Assembly: GCF_008935055.1 (NCBI RefSeq) | Contig: NZ_CP043028.1 | Span: 1 to 64,000 of the forward strand | Direction: 5' to 3' | From: Pseudobutyrivibrio xylanivorans | Lineage (GTDB): Bacteria > Bacillota > Clostridia > Lachnospirales > Lachnospiraceae | DNA length: 64,000 nucleotides | In this document: in pieces, positions 52,987 through 61,849 of the stretch | Layout of the letters: each line of letters opens with the position of its first letter | Position numbering within the stretch: the first letter of the stretch is position 1 | Program-made: the position numbers and the translations under genes | Notes under the pieces: model-generated | What the model was told of the DNA's origin: nothing | Databases searched by the model: none | What the model saw: only the letters and a program-made list of their open reading frames with translations

Positions 52987-53017
52987 AAAGCGTCTTCCTA
53001 CATGGGAGGCGTTTTTT
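52987..53017 (+). terminator. Terminator downstream of fic
   Basis: GCGTCTTCC and GGGAGGCG pair imperfectly over TACAT, followed by TTTTTTCTC. It lies about 100 bp after the fic stop. Confidence 0.7.
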
Positions 53018-53128
53018 CTCGCACTACTGTATAATTGGTCAACTAATGGCACGAATGGGATTTGCAGCGGTACTATATCCGTACTAAACTGTTTCAGATA
53101 AAAAGAGGTAGAAGAGAGAATAACACCT

Positions 53129-53431
53129 ATGATTAAACAAGTAATAGTAATGAATCTTCAGGATAAATGTTTTGGACCTAACTTGGAGACCATTAAGAGT
53201 AATATGAAAACAAGACTAGAATCCCTAAACGGACAAATTGATGGGATGAAGAGCATAGAGGTAAAAGCAGATTACCTTACAACATCAAATGCAGATGTGT
53301 TTGTAGAGATTTTCTTTGAAAATGAGGATGCACTTAAGAACTTCAAGGTAAATGAAGACTATAATGCGGTCACAAAAGATGTTGTAGTTCCTTTTGTTGA
53401 TAGAAGAACTCATGTAGAGTTTGAGCTGTAA
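53129..53431 (+). CDS. Dabb (stress-responsive A/B barrel) protein, copy 2
   Basis: 100 residues, same length as copy 1 at 4779-5081 and clearly homologous: MIKQVIVMNLQDKCFGPNLE, EIFFENEDALKNFKVNEDYN and the end FVDRRTHVEFEL. The region FGPNL and the last 12 residues are the most alike. It probably forms a dimeric alpha-beta barrel; its ligand is unknown. It is transcribed alone. Confidence 0.82.
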   Translation: MIKQVIVMNLQDKCFGPNLETIKSNMKTRLESLNGQIDGMKSIEVKADYLTTSNADVFVEIFFENEDALKNFKVNEDYNAVTKDVVVPFVDRRTHVEFEL

Positions 53432-53489
53432 TTGAGTTCCAGACAAGTGATTTATATAAAGATGTTTTAGTGCTGGTTTTACCGCGGAG

Positions 53490-53972
53490 ATGTTTGAAGA
53501 AGCGATGGAACTGGCATTTTATTATAGGAAAAGGAAAGATTTAGTTGTGATTGACGATAATATAGTTTTTATGTTGCTGGCAGCTATGTGTCTAGCTGCA
53601 TTTTGCTATGGTTCAGCAGTAGAATTTGCAAAAGGTTTAGCTGCATTACGAGAATGTAATGTAAAAGTAGAAGCGGTTCTAAGATACATAGATAAAGTGG
53701 ATAGTCCAAATGATCGTTATAAACATTATATGTATTATCCTGTTTTTACTTATGAATATGAAGGAATCAATTATACGTCTAGCTCTCAAAGAAGATTGTA
53801 TTTTCTTGAGAAAAGAAGATATTTTAATCATGAAAGTGAGCGTTTTATGATTAAAATTAATGGAGAAAATCCTAGACAATGTATCCAAGGAAGTATTCTT
53901 GAACCTACCGGCTATTTTCTTATATCTATGGCATTTTTTACCTGGTTCTTTAAGAGGGGGAAACTTTTATAA
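53490..53972 (+). CDS. DUF3592-type membrane protein
   Basis: 160 residues with two transmembrane segments (about 27-47, VFMLLAAMCLAAFCYGSA, and 142-156, GYFLISMAFFTWFF) flanking an extracytoplasmic beta region with YYPVFTYEYEGINYTSSSQR, as in DUF3592. The start at 53490 follows GCGGAG directly, which is too close, so the true start may be Met6. It is 58 bp after the Dabb gene. Confidence 0.65.
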   Translation: MFEEAMELAFYYRKRKDLVVIDDNIVFMLLAAMCLAAFCYGSAVEFAKGLAALRECNVKVEAVLRYIDKVDSPNDRYKHYMYYPVFTYEYEGINYTSSSQRRLYFLEKRRYFNHESERFMIKINGENPRQCIQGSILEPTGYFLISMAFFTWFFKRGKLL

Positions 53973-54046
53973 AATGCGTTAAAATCGGGGTATTCCCCCA
54001 GAAACGATTAAATGATTGCAATTGTGTGTGTAATTGTGGAACTTAA

Positions 54047-54420
54047 ATGAATAGACCTACATTACAACTAGTGAAGAAGTCAACTAGACTTGTTGAACCT
54101 ATTAGAAGTGTAAAAGTCTAGATAAATTCTTCATTTAATAATTAGAATATTACTGCGATGAACACTATCAGTGGATGTCTGATTTTGCGGATGAGATTAT
54201 GGGATATAGCAGTTCTGATTATTTTTCAGGTAGTTACTCTAGTAGTTCTTCTAGCGGCTCTCATTCATGTGGAATATGTGATGGCGCAGCTAGTTATGAA
54301 GATCCATATAATCCTGGCACTTGGTATTGCAGCAAGCACTGTAAGACGAGCCTATTTTTTCTTAAAAGAACAGGTTCTAATTGCTCCTTTTATATCACCA
54401 CCATCTTGAAAGTATCTTAA
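54047..54420 (+). pseudogene. Broken gene for a Ser-rich zinc-binding protein
   Basis: A first piece (54047-54121) encodes MNRPTLQLVKKSTRLVEPIR and stops. A second piece in another frame (from about 54142, usable ATG 54175) reads YYCDEHYQWMSDFADEIMGY, then a Ser/Gly-rich linker and CGICDGAASYEDPYNPGTWY with CSKHC, a Cys4-type zinc site. The second piece has no ribosome site, and its end overlaps the convergent exonuclease gene. It looks like one gene with a frameshift or deletion, with a replaced 3' end. Confidence 0.5.
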
Positions 54421-54891
54421 AAGTATTTCGGCGCAGGCGTGACTATCGCTATCTGCCTGATGGTGGTCTAGGGCTATTCCATAATAGCAGCATAAATCAT
54501 TAAGTTTATGGCTGATGTTAGGAAGTAATTGTCTTCCCATTAGGACAGTACAGACATACCTAGCATATGGCTTCCATTCGATACAGTAATCATTTAGGCA
54601 TTTCTTTAAAACATTCATATCAAAAGATGCATTGTGAGCCACAAGCATTCCACTGCTCATAATAGGTTCAATTTGTTCCCATAGTTCTGGAAAGGTTGGA
54701 GCATTAGCAACTTTTTCTTCGTTAATTCCTGTAAGCTTAACATTAAAATAGTCAAAATGAGTCTCTGGATTTACTAACGAGTAGAACTCGTCGATGATTT
54801 TGTCATCCTCGATAACGCTGATTCCGATAGCACTCATACGATTGTTATATCTATTTGGAGTTTCCACGTCAAAAACAATAAATCTAGACAT
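54352..54891 (-). CDS. DnaQ-like 3'-5' exonuclease (DEDDh)
   Basis: 179 residues with all DEDDh motifs: FDVETPN (D8, E10), AHNASFDMNVL, and HQADSDSHACAEIL with the final His and Asp. It should remove nucleotides from DNA or RNA 3' ends. AAAGG lies 8 bases before ATG. It is the last gene of the SOS-type repair group at 57538-54352. Confidence 0.9.
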   Translation of the reverse strand: MSRFIVFDVETPNRYNNRMSAIGISVIEDDKIIDEFYSLVNPETHFDYFNVKLTGINEEKVANAPTFPELWEQIEPIMSSGMLVAHNASFDMNVLKKCLNDYCIEWKPYARYVCTVLMGRQLLPNISHKLNDLCCYYGIALDHHQADSDSHACAEILLRYFQDGGDIKGAIRTCSFKKK

Positions 54892-54919
54892 CGATAAAAC
54901 CTTTCTGTACCTTAAACTA

Positions 54920-55207
54920 TTAATCTATTCCAAGTAGCCAAATATGGCCTTCTGGTTGAAAGTAGAGCCTCACAATACTGAGTTTATCTTGTACATTGAC
55001 TTGGCATTCAAAAACAATGGTTGTGCTTATGACTAAGATGTCATCTACACTTTTATATGGGCTTTTATGTCTTATTCGTTTGTAACCTTTTATAGAGTAG
55101 GCTTCAGGTTTTCCATCTTCATTTATTAGCTGAAATCGCAGGGGTATGATTTCACCATCGTACTTGAATTGAGCTATAACATCTACTTCTTGTATTACTT
55201 TTCCCAT
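54920..55207 (-). CDS. Small protein of the SOS repair cassette, unknown
   Basis: 95 residues from ATG 55207 (the longer frame to 55258 would overlap the SRAP gene). MGKVIQEVDVIAQFKYDGEI and PLRFQLINEDGKPEAYSIKG suggest a small beta-rich domain. I recall similar small genes next to SRAP and Y-family polymerase genes in Firmicutes, but no function. Its ribosome site is weak. Confidence 0.6.
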   Translation of the reverse strand: MGKVIQEVDVIAQFKYDGEIIPLRFQLINEDGKPEAYSIKGYKRIRHKSPYKSVDDILVISTTIVFECQVNVQDKLSIVRLYFQPEGHIWLLGID

Positions 55208-55217
55208 AAATATGTTT

Positions 55218-55844
55218 TTATCTTTCTGCTTTTTCTGTAACCATATCAAGTAAGGCATATGATATCAATTCTTTGGGATTTTTTGAAGGATTAATCCAGT
55301 CTTCAATTTTATCTTTCGGTATCATCATAGGCATCCGGTCATGAATTTTACTAAGCTCTATGGTAGGTTCTTTTGTAAGAATTACAAATACAGGATAGCC
55401 TTCTTCGATACGATATAGGCCACAGAGCCAGGTTACAGTGCAACCAGCTGGCTGAATGGCATATTTATCTCCTGTTTTTACTTTTCCATCAGGACTTTTA
55501 AAGTGCTCCCATTCATAGTAATAAGCAGCTGGAATAATACATCTATGAGATTGAAATGCATCCTTAAATGTAGGCTTTTCACCAGCAGTTTCAAGTCTGG
55601 CATTGAACAAAGATCTTTTATTATCCCTGGCAGTGAATCCCCATTGCATTGGAAATACACATTTTTCTCCTTTGGAATTAGGAGCTATTACTGGAACAAT
55701 ATCTGTAGGGCGGACTTCGCCATCAGTGACAAGTGGTCTTGCATGAGTGTCTACAAATTTAGTAGTGAGACGTGAGTTCTTTGCAATATCTATGATTTCT
55801 TTCAATTCAGGTTGAGTTATATCAAGTGCATATCTAGTACACAT
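55218..55844 (-). CDS. SRAP/HMCES-family DNA-protein crosslink protein (YedK-like)
   Basis: 208 residues from ATG 55844 (GGAG 7 bases upstream). This start makes Cys the second residue (MCTRYALDI), the catalytic residue that forms a crosslink with abasic sites in single-stranded DNA in this family. Other family marks are NARLETAGEKPTFKDAF, CIIPAAYYYEWEHF and IHDRMPMMIP with the catalytic His. The longer frame to 55880 would bury Cys2. It is cotranscribed with a translesion polymerase. Confidence 0.92.
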   Translation of the reverse strand: MCTRYALDITQPELKEIIDIAKNSRLTTKFVDTHARPLVTDGEVRPTDIVPVIAPNSKGEKCVFPMQWGFTARDNKRSLFNARLETAGEKPTFKDAFQSHRCIIPAAYYYEWEHFKSPDGKVKTGDKYAIQPAGCTVTWLCGLYRIEEGYPVFVILTKEPTIELSKIHDRMPMMIPKDKIEDWINPSKNPKELISYALLDMVTEKAER

Positions 55845-55854
55845 GGTGAATCTC

Positions 55855-56082
55855 CTATGGATATTCTTCTGCAGGTACATGTTCTAAGTCAGAGTAATTT
55901 GCTTCAAAAGATTGCTCTGTACTTGCGATTTCTTCATTAAATCCTTTTAGTGCATCGAAGGGGCTGAATATTTTGGCGCGTCTGGATAAATCCATAGCCG
56001 GATGTTTGATTGAAAAATCATCAAAAGGAAAGTGCTTTGGTTTGCCTCTTTCATACACTTTTTTGTATCTATCTGTAATCAT
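55855..56082 (-). CDS. Small protein between polymerase and SRAP genes (YolD-position)
   Basis: 75 residues, acidic and basic patches, MITDRYKKVYERGKPKHFPF at the start and MDLSRRAKIFSPFDALKGF in the middle. The RAKIFSPFDALKG segment recalls YolD-like and UmuC-associated small proteins, which sit beside Y-family polymerase genes. GAGG precedes the start. It ends 10 bp before the SRAP start. Confidence 0.7.
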   Translation of the reverse strand: MITDRYKKVYERGKPKHFPFDDFSIKHPAMDLSRRAKIFSPFDALKGFNEEIASTEQSFEANYSDLEHVPAEEYP

Positions 56083-56122
56083 ATCATTTCCTCTGTTGTA
56101 TTAACAGAAATAGGATGTCGTG

Positions 56123-57538
56123 CTATCGTTTGTGACCACCTATCTGTTGATTTCTTTCTCTTGTAGTGGCTCCTTCTAAAAGGTTAATGCCTTTTAATAT
56201 CGCATTTGCTCCATACCTAGTTCTTACTTCTAAAAGAGCTGAATGAATGAGCTGTTCTTTGTTAAGCGCATCATAGTCAGTGAATAGATCCATTTGAAAG
56301 TAGCCACCATTGTTTTGAACATTACAAGCACAAATGCCAAGTCGGCGGAATAGTATTCTATGGTCAGTTTTCTTTATCACATCATTCATGATTGCTTCAA
56401 TTACAAGCTTAGAAGTGTTTGTCGCATTACGAAGGTTTACTGTGCCATTAGAATGTGCTGGATGGAGTCTACCATACCAATCTATAGCTAGTGGCCCATC
56501 GTAGTGAGGGCAGTATTCAAGACTTTTGTAGTCGTAGCTTACCCACCAGGTAAACTTTGACGATACCAGATTCTTCTTGTACATGTCACAACAGAGGATA
56601 TCAATCATCTCTTTTAGGACAATACATGCTTCTTCGTACTTATATGGTCTAGGCAATACTTGTCCATTGGAAAGAGAGTGGTTATCGGATTTGTAGTTTT
56701 TAATATCATGCATTGTAACAGGTTCGATTCCCCAGGCATGATCTATTAGTATCTCTGCATCGATGCCAAAGGTTTTATAAAACCACTCCTCATCTAGTTG
56801 AGAACGTTCTGCAACATCGCCCATGGTGAACATCATATTTCGTTCGAGACGACGAGCTTTACCATTTCCTATCTGCCAAAAGTCTGTGAGAGGCTTATGT
56901 GGCCATAATAAAGATTTATATGAATCTTCAGTAAGAGCAGCTATGCGGACGCCATCTTTATCGGCAGGAGCCTTCTTAGCAACAATATCCATAGCTACTT
57001 TTGCAAGATATAGATTAGTTCCAATTCCAACTGTGGCTGTAATGCCAGTTTGCTTGAGTACATCTCTAATCATTGTCATAGCCATGATGTGAGCCGGGCT
57101 TTGGCCAGATTTTATAGATGCGGGTTCATATAGATGTAAGTATGGTGTGCAATCAATGAAACTCTCATCGATGCTGTAAACATGGATGTCTTCTGGGGCT
57201 ACATATTTAAGAAAAATACCGTAAATCTTGGCTGATACTTTTTCATATTCAAGCATACGAGGGACTGCAGTAATATAAAGAACCTTAGTATGGTGGATTC
57301 GCTCGTACTTCTCTATGGCCTGTTTTGCCTCAAATAGTCTAGGTCTACTTGGAACGCCTATAGCTTTAAGGGCAGGAGAGACTGCCAAGCAGATGGTTTG
57401 GTCGGTTCTACTTCCATCAGCGACTAGAAGGTTAGCTTTAAGTGGATCAAGACCTCTGGCAACGCATTCTACAGATGCATAGAATGACTTCATATCTATA
57501 GCTATGTAGCATTTGGGGATTAGTAAATGCTTAGACAT
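56123..57538 (-). CDS. Y-family translesion DNA polymerase (UvrX/UmuC-like)
   Basis: 471 residues. Catalytic motifs: AIDMKSFYASVECVARGLDP (D15 and the steric-gate region) and YSIDESFIDC (about 125-134). The palm, HhH region (IGNGKARRLERNMMFTMGDV) and little-finger end (FRRLGICACNV) are present. It copies damaged DNA. AAGGAGG lies 14 bases before the ATG; a nearer in-frame CTG cannot be excluded. Two LexA-like boxes lie about 30 bp upstream. Confidence 0.92.
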   Translation of the reverse strand: MSKHLLIPKCYIAIDMKSFYASVECVARGLDPLKANLLVADGSRTDQTICLAVSPALKAIGVPSRPRLFEAKQAIEKYERIHHTKVLYITAVPRMLEYEKVSAKIYGIFLKYVAPEDIHVYSIDESFIDCTPYLHLYEPASIKSGQSPAHIMAMTMIRDVLKQTGITATVGIGTNLYLAKVAMDIVAKKAPADKDGVRIAALTEDSYKSLLWPHKPLTDFWQIGNGKARRLERNMMFTMGDVAERSQLDEEWFYKTFGIDAEILIDHAWGIEPVTMHDIKNYKSDNHSLSNGQVLPRPYKYEEACIVLKEMIDILCCDMYKKNLVSSKFTWWVSYDYKSLEYCPHYDGPLAIDWYGRLHPAHSNGTVNLRNATNTSKLVIEAIMNDVIKKTDHRILFRRLGICACNVQNNGGYFQMDLFTDYDALNKEQLIHSALLEVRTRYGANAILKGINLLEGATTRERNQQIGGHKR

Positions 57539-57568
57539 ATCCAGTTGTCTTACCTCCTTGATAAACCA

Positions 57569-57595
57569 CGAACATACTTTCCGAAAATATGTTTG
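57569..57595. promoter_or_regulatory. Two adjacent LexA-like SOS boxes
   Basis: CGAACATACTTTCC (57569-57582) and CGAAAATATGTTTG (57582-57595) each match the Gram-positive LexA/DinR consensus CGAACRNRYGTTYC at most positions. They lie about 30 bp upstream of the polymerase gene, so the 57538-54352 operon is probably induced by DNA damage. Confidence 0.6.
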
Positions 57596-57915
57596 TTTTT
57601 TGTAAGTAGATAATACACCCTAACACGTTTTTTTGTAAACCCGAACAAATTATAAAATTTATTTAGTGCCAATATGGTTGGTGTTGATGGTGTTGATGGT
57701 AGATGCTGTGTCGCTCGAAGCGTCTTGGATGCAAAGAAGAAGTGATATGAGGTAAGGCTATATTTAGATGCTGTTGCTGCCACTAATGACAATTTCTATA
57801 TAAAAGAGCTTCCTGAGATGCAGGAAGCTGGAATAGTAATAGTATCCGATTAAGTGCCATTTATAGAGAGTCAGAATTATATGTTGTCTCTGCGGTTTTG
57901 CAGGGATTATTTGGC
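57596..57915. other. Gene-free stretch upstream of the SOS operon
   Basis: About 320 bp. It holds an AT-rich promoter-like part, a plus-strand remnant reading VDGRCCVARSVLDAKKK (57685-57742, no start site), and a small hairpin (AGCTTCCT/AGGAAGCT, 57807-57829). I see no intact gene. Confidence 0.35.
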
Positions 57916-58260
57916 TTAGAAAACCATAAACTCAAAATCATCCTGTAGCATTTCAATAGCGCAATCGCAACATAGAATAGATGCATCCCAAAAATCTCTG
58001 AGCTCATAGCCGGTCGGCAAAGTAGGTAGTTTACTAAATTTCGTAGTATCTAACATTAAATCAAATTTTTTACCGCAAGACTCGCATTTCTCATAATAAA
58101 TATCTTGTTCATATCTGTTTATTCCCTCTATGGCACATCTACCACATAGACATTTTGATAGATTACTATATATAAGTGACTCTGAAATAAATTCTAATTC
58201 AAAATCATTTCGTGCTGTATTAATAGAAAAGTCTTTACTACAAAAATCGCATTTACTCAT
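57916..58260 (-). CDS. Cys-rich zinc-ribbon protein, unknown
   Basis: 114 residues with four Cys pairs (CDFC, CGRC, CESC, CCDC), i.e. two probable zinc ribbons, and aromatic acidic stretches between them. GAGG lies 5 bases before ATG. It is divergent from the AAA+ gene and may belong to the defence island. No function is recognised. Confidence 0.65.
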   Translation of the reverse strand: MSKCDFCSKDFSINTARNDFELEFISESLIYSNLSKCLCGRCAIEGINRYEQDIYYEKCESCGKKFDLMLDTTKFSKLPTLPTGYELRDFWDASILCCDCAIEMLQDDFEFMVF

Positions 58261-58333
58261 CTCTTCCTCAAAACAATAAGCTTGTATCTATTGGTGTTGT
58301 TGGTTTCTTTAGGTTAAAGAGTACTATAGTCTA

Positions 58334-58351
58334 TGTACAAAATAATGCACA
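58334..58351. promoter_or_regulatory. Island operator, copy 1 (TGTACA-AAATAA-TGCACA)
   Basis: An 18-bp 6-6-6 palindrome about 70 bp upstream of the AAA+ start. Copies 2 and 3 lie at 60475 and 62840. Confidence 0.6.
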
Positions 58352-58422
58352 TGCTCTTTGCTAAAATTTTCATACAAAGTAGGTTAAGTAGTTAGTTTTT
58401 CTTAATCGGAGGTATGAGTTTT

Positions 58423-60474
58423 ATGCTTTGTTACACTGTAAAATTTGGATTAACACCAATTCCCGAAGAGTTAGAAAAGGATGATGATCGAAAGTCTAGT
58501 AGAAATACGTCGGATAGAATCATAAAAAAAATTAATCAATGCATAAATGGGCTTGCGTTGAACGGAGAATACTATTGCTTCGCATATCGAAGTAATGATG
58601 AGTTTGTTGATATAGCAATATCCTTATGGCCAGACAAAGTTTCTCTTGGGGATGTTAATAAGAAAATTCAAAAAGCTCCAAATAAAACTAGGGGATATGT
58701 ATTTGGCAATGTAGAGTCTGAACAGGAAATTACTGCAAAATATTTCGTTCATATACAAGAAGAGGCTGATAATAGGGGCTATTTTGATCATGGAATAAGA
58801 CGTTCGGAATATGATTTGCAGCTTGATTATTTCGATAATTCCTACTTTAAGATAAATGAATATATTGCAAACTCAGAAAATGTTTCAAAGAAGAAGGCTA
58901 TAGAAGAAGCCAAAAGTATAATGGCAGATAAGACCTTATTAGATGAGATAGAACGCATTTATTCTGATGAAAATGCGCTTAAGTTCTATGGTCATCCAGT
59001 TCATTATAAAATTCAGGCTGGAGATCAGGAGACGGCGCTTGTTATCATCGATTTAATGGTCAGAATGCTTCATACAAGACATAGAACTTTAGGCGTTAGA
59101 ATGAATGTTATTAGTGACTTAAGTGATAGAGCCTTTGACGAAACGGACCTGAAGAAGGTGTTTAGGCAATCTGGTGGGGGTATTCTAGTTATTGATGCTC
59201 GTGGAGAAGGTTCTTTTGTTGGTAATTTTGCAAATAGTTATAAGAGGCTTGTGAAGTTCCTAGGAGAATTGACTGCACAGTACCATAAGAATACGTTGTT
59301 TTTCTTTTTAGAGGACATTGAAAATCCAGGTTTTTCAAGGGAATTATTAGCTAGGGTGTCAGAGGATATAGATATTATAAGCATCTCTGAGGGGTCAGGC
59401 TCCCGCGAAGAAGCAATTTCGTATTTTAAATTACTATCACAGAAAACTGAGTTTGCAGAATTAGTTGATGATTCGATAGAAGAATATCTTTCTAGTAGTA
59501 AGAAGGTTTTTAAGTGTTTTGACGTGCAAAAATCATACAACAAATGGGCTAAGGAGATATTGAAGTCTAAAGTTTATAGTTCTTACAGCACTTGTAAAAT
59601 GACTAAGGTGGTTGAAAAGAAGAAGGGAACTGCCTATGAAGAACTACAGAATATGATAGGTTTATCCGAAGTGAAGAGCTTGATTGACAGTATTATAGCG
59701 GCTTATAAGGTACAGACGTACCGAGAAAAATATGGACTTGGAAAGACTAATATGGCTAAACATATGGTATTTACAGGAAATCCTGGATGTGCAAAGACTA
59801 CGGTTGCAAGGTTGCTGACTGATGTTTTGACAGAAGAAGGGGTTCTTAAGTCTGGTGCATACGTCGAATGTGGACGAAGTGATTTGGTTGGACAGTATGT
59901 TGGTTGGACCGCGCCTGCAGTTGTAGACAAGTTTAAGGAAGCAGCTGGTGGAGTTTTATTCATTGATGAAGCTTATTCGTTAGTAGAAAAAGATGGATTA
60001 TATGGTGACGAAGCTATTAATACTATTGTTCAAGAGATGGAGAATCATCGAGCTGATGTGATTGTTATATTTGCTGGCTATCCAGATAAGATGAAACAAT
60101 TTCTTGATAAAAATGAGGGTTTGAGAAGCAGAATAGCATTTCATTTGGACTTCCCTGATTATAAACCAGAGGAACTCCTAGATATAATGAGGCTCATGCT
60201 TAAGGAGAGAGGCTTAAAGGCTGATAAAGAAGCTGAACAGAAATGCCTAGGAATCTTTGAACAGGCTTATCAAATTGAAGAGTATGGCAACGGAAGGTTT
60301 GTAAGGAATCTTGTGGAACGAGCTGTTCTGAAACAGGCTCAACGCTTGATGAAACGTAAGAATGCTACTCCAACTAGGGGGCAAATAGTGAAACTAGTTG
60401 CCGACGATTTTGATGAAACCATAATAGAAAGCTTAGATAAGAAGCAAGGTGAGATTATTGGATTTGCGGTGTGA
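58423..60474 (+). CDS. CbbX/SpoVK-like AAA+ ATPase with degenerate first AAA-like domain
   Basis: 683 residues from ATG 58423 (GGAGG 10 bases upstream; the ATG at 58414 is only 1 base from it). The C-terminal half is a CbbX/SpoVK-type AAA+: NMIGLSEVKSLIDSI, Walker A FTGNPGCAKTTVARLL, pore-loop region YVECGRSDLVGQYVG, Walker B GGVLFIDEAYSLVE and an arginine-finger region LRSRIAFHLDFPDY. Residues about 205-340 resemble a second AAA core lacking Walker A (GGGILVIDARGEG, NTLFFFLEDIEN). Such proteins remodel complexes. It starts the rightward island with nuclease and WYL genes. Confidence 0.8.
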   Translation: MLCYTVKFGLTPIPEELEKDDDRKSSRNTSDRIIKKINQCINGLALNGEYYCFAYRSNDEFVDIAISLWPDKVSLGDVNKKIQKAPNKTRGYVFGNVESEQEITAKYFVHIQEEADNRGYFDHGIRRSEYDLQLDYFDNSYFKINEYIANSENVSKKKAIEEAKSIMADKTLLDEIERIYSDENALKFYGHPVHYKIQAGDQETALVIIDLMVRMLHTRHRTLGVRMNVISDLSDRAFDETDLKKVFRQSGGGILVIDARGEGSFVGNFANSYKRLVKFLGELTAQYHKNTLFFFLEDIENPGFSRELLARVSEDIDIISISEGSGSREEAISYFKLLSQKTEFAELVDDSIEEYLSSSKKVFKCFDVQKSYNKWAKEILKSKVYSSYSTCKMTKVVEKKKGTAYEELQNMIGLSEVKSLIDSIIAAYKVQTYREKYGLGKTNMAKHMVFTGNPGCAKTTVARLLTDVLTEEGVLKSGAYVECGRSDLVGQYVGWTAPAVVDKFKEAAGGVLFIDEAYSLVEKDGLYGDEAINTIVQEMENHRADVIVIFAGYPDKMKQFLDKNEGLRSRIAFHLDFPDYKPEELLDIMRLMLKERGLKADKEAEQKCLGIFEQAYQIEEYGNGRFVRNLVERAVLKQAQRLMKRKNATPTRGQIVKLVADDFDETIIESLDKKQGEIIGFAV

Positions 60475-60492
60475 TATGCAAAATAATGTACA
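60475..60492. promoter_or_regulatory. Island operator, copy 2 (TATGCA-AAATAA-TGTACA)
   Basis: Begins at the base after the AAA+ stop and lies about 95 bp upstream of the PD-(D/E)XK gene. Same 6-6-6 layout as the others. Confidence 0.6.
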
Positions 60493-60587
60493 TAGAATAG
60501 TCACAGCTAGTGTTCATAATATGTACTATATGGGGAATTGATGCATGTACGAATTATTCATAATTAGGTATAGGTAGGAGAGCAGCT

Positions 60588-61844
60588 ATGGATACATTTA
60601 CTAATTTGCTTAAAAAGGCTAGTAAATATGTTACAGAGTACCAATCTGTTAACGAGCTAAGGAAAAATGATTTTAATATCTTTAGAATCGAACGGATAGA
60701 TAATAAAGAAGTCCTAATGTGCCGCTTTCTTCGAGAGTTGTTAGATCCAAAAGGAAGTCATGGGCATGGGGATACTTTTTTAAAGCTGTTTGTTGAAAAT
60801 GTACTTAACTATTCGGGGATTGGTGATTCTGATTATAGTAATGCAAGTGTTGTTGCAGAATATCCTATCGATGGATTAAGAAGAATTGACCTATGCATAA
60901 TAGTAGGAAGAAAATTTATTCCAATTGAGGTAAAGATATATGCAGATGATCAAGATAATCAATGTAGGGATTATTATGTGTATGCCAAAGATAAGGATGA
61001 AGACACTAGAATTTTTTACTTAACAATTGATGGTCATGAGCCGAGTGAAAGTAGTAAGGGCGAACTGAGGCCTAATGAACAATTATGTTGTATATCCTTT
61101 GAAAGTGATATTTCAAATTGGTTAAAATCATGCATAGATTTAACAGAAAACGCTGATGTTAAAAGTATAGTAAGACAGTATTTGGATGTGATTCAAGGTT
61201 GGTCTAAGCGAGAAGGTACTTGGAATAAAATGAGTGAGAAAGAACAAAAGGATTTAGTTAAAGAAATTTCAAAATCTTCAGATTTATTTAATGCTGCATC
61301 GACAATAGAACAAGCTATAAAATACGTAAAAATAGAGAAGATGAAAGAAGTTTTTCGGGCTATAGAAAAACATATGGAACGATATAATGATATGGGACTT
61401 AAGCTTGTGGCATTATATGAGGACCAAACAAATGAATTCTATGAGAATAACCGGAGGTCTTGGCCAAGTCTTAACTACATTATTCCATTATCTAAGTGGG
61501 GGATAGATAAAAACATTTCATTCAGAATTGAAATTGAATGGAAGATATATATGGGACTTACGCCTTGGTCTGGATGCAATAATTGGGATGTTCATAAAGA
61601 AGATATTATTCAAAGAATAATTGACGACAACGATTTAAGTTTGGCAGGAGCTCACGAAAAAGAAAATGGTAACTGGTATTGGTGGAAATACTTAAACGAA
61701 GAAACCGCTGTTAATTTTAGATACACCAACAATGATGAATATTATTCTTTGTATGATGAAGAAGATTTCACAAAGTATATTGAGGGTATATGTTCTGATA
61801 TAGATAGTTATTTCAGAAAACTAAAACATATATTGGAGAGGTAG
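60588..61844 (+). CDS. PD-(D/E)XK nuclease family protein (PDDEXK_4 type)
   Basis: 418 residues. FRIERIDNKEVLMCRFLREL and LLDPKGSHGHGDTFL fit the N-terminal motif of PDDEXK_4, and RRIDLCIIVGRKFIPIEVKI gives the active site (D101, E114, K116). The Gln and Tyr that follow (DNQCRDYYVYAK) are also typical. The C-terminal half is family-specific. It probably cuts DNA. AGGAG precedes ATG. The WYL gene starts 6 bp after its stop, so the two are cotranscribed. Confidence 0.85.
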   Translation: MDTFTNLLKKASKYVTEYQSVNELRKNDFNIFRIERIDNKEVLMCRFLRELLDPKGSHGHGDTFLKLFVENVLNYSGIGDSDYSNASVVAEYPIDGLRRIDLCIIVGRKFIPIEVKIYADDQDNQCRDYYVYAKDKDEDTRIFYLTIDGHEPSESSKGELRPNEQLCCISFESDISNWLKSCIDLTENADVKSIVRQYLDVIQGWSKREGTWNKMSEKEQKDLVKEISKSSDLFNAASTIEQAIKYVKIEKMKEVFRAIEKHMERYNDMGLKLVALYEDQTNEFYENNRRSWPSLNYIIPLSKWGIDKNISFRIEIEWKIYMGLTPWSGCNNWDVHKEDIIQRIIDDNDLSLAGAHEKENGNWYWWKYLNEETAVNFRYTNNDEYYSLYDEEDFTKYIEGICSDIDSYFRKLKHILER

Positions 61845-61849
61845 AGGTT

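Noticed and set aside
57550..57792. An 80-residue minus-strand frame upstream of the polymerase gene
   Set aside because: It covers the LexA-like boxes and promoter, has biased composition and no ribosome site.
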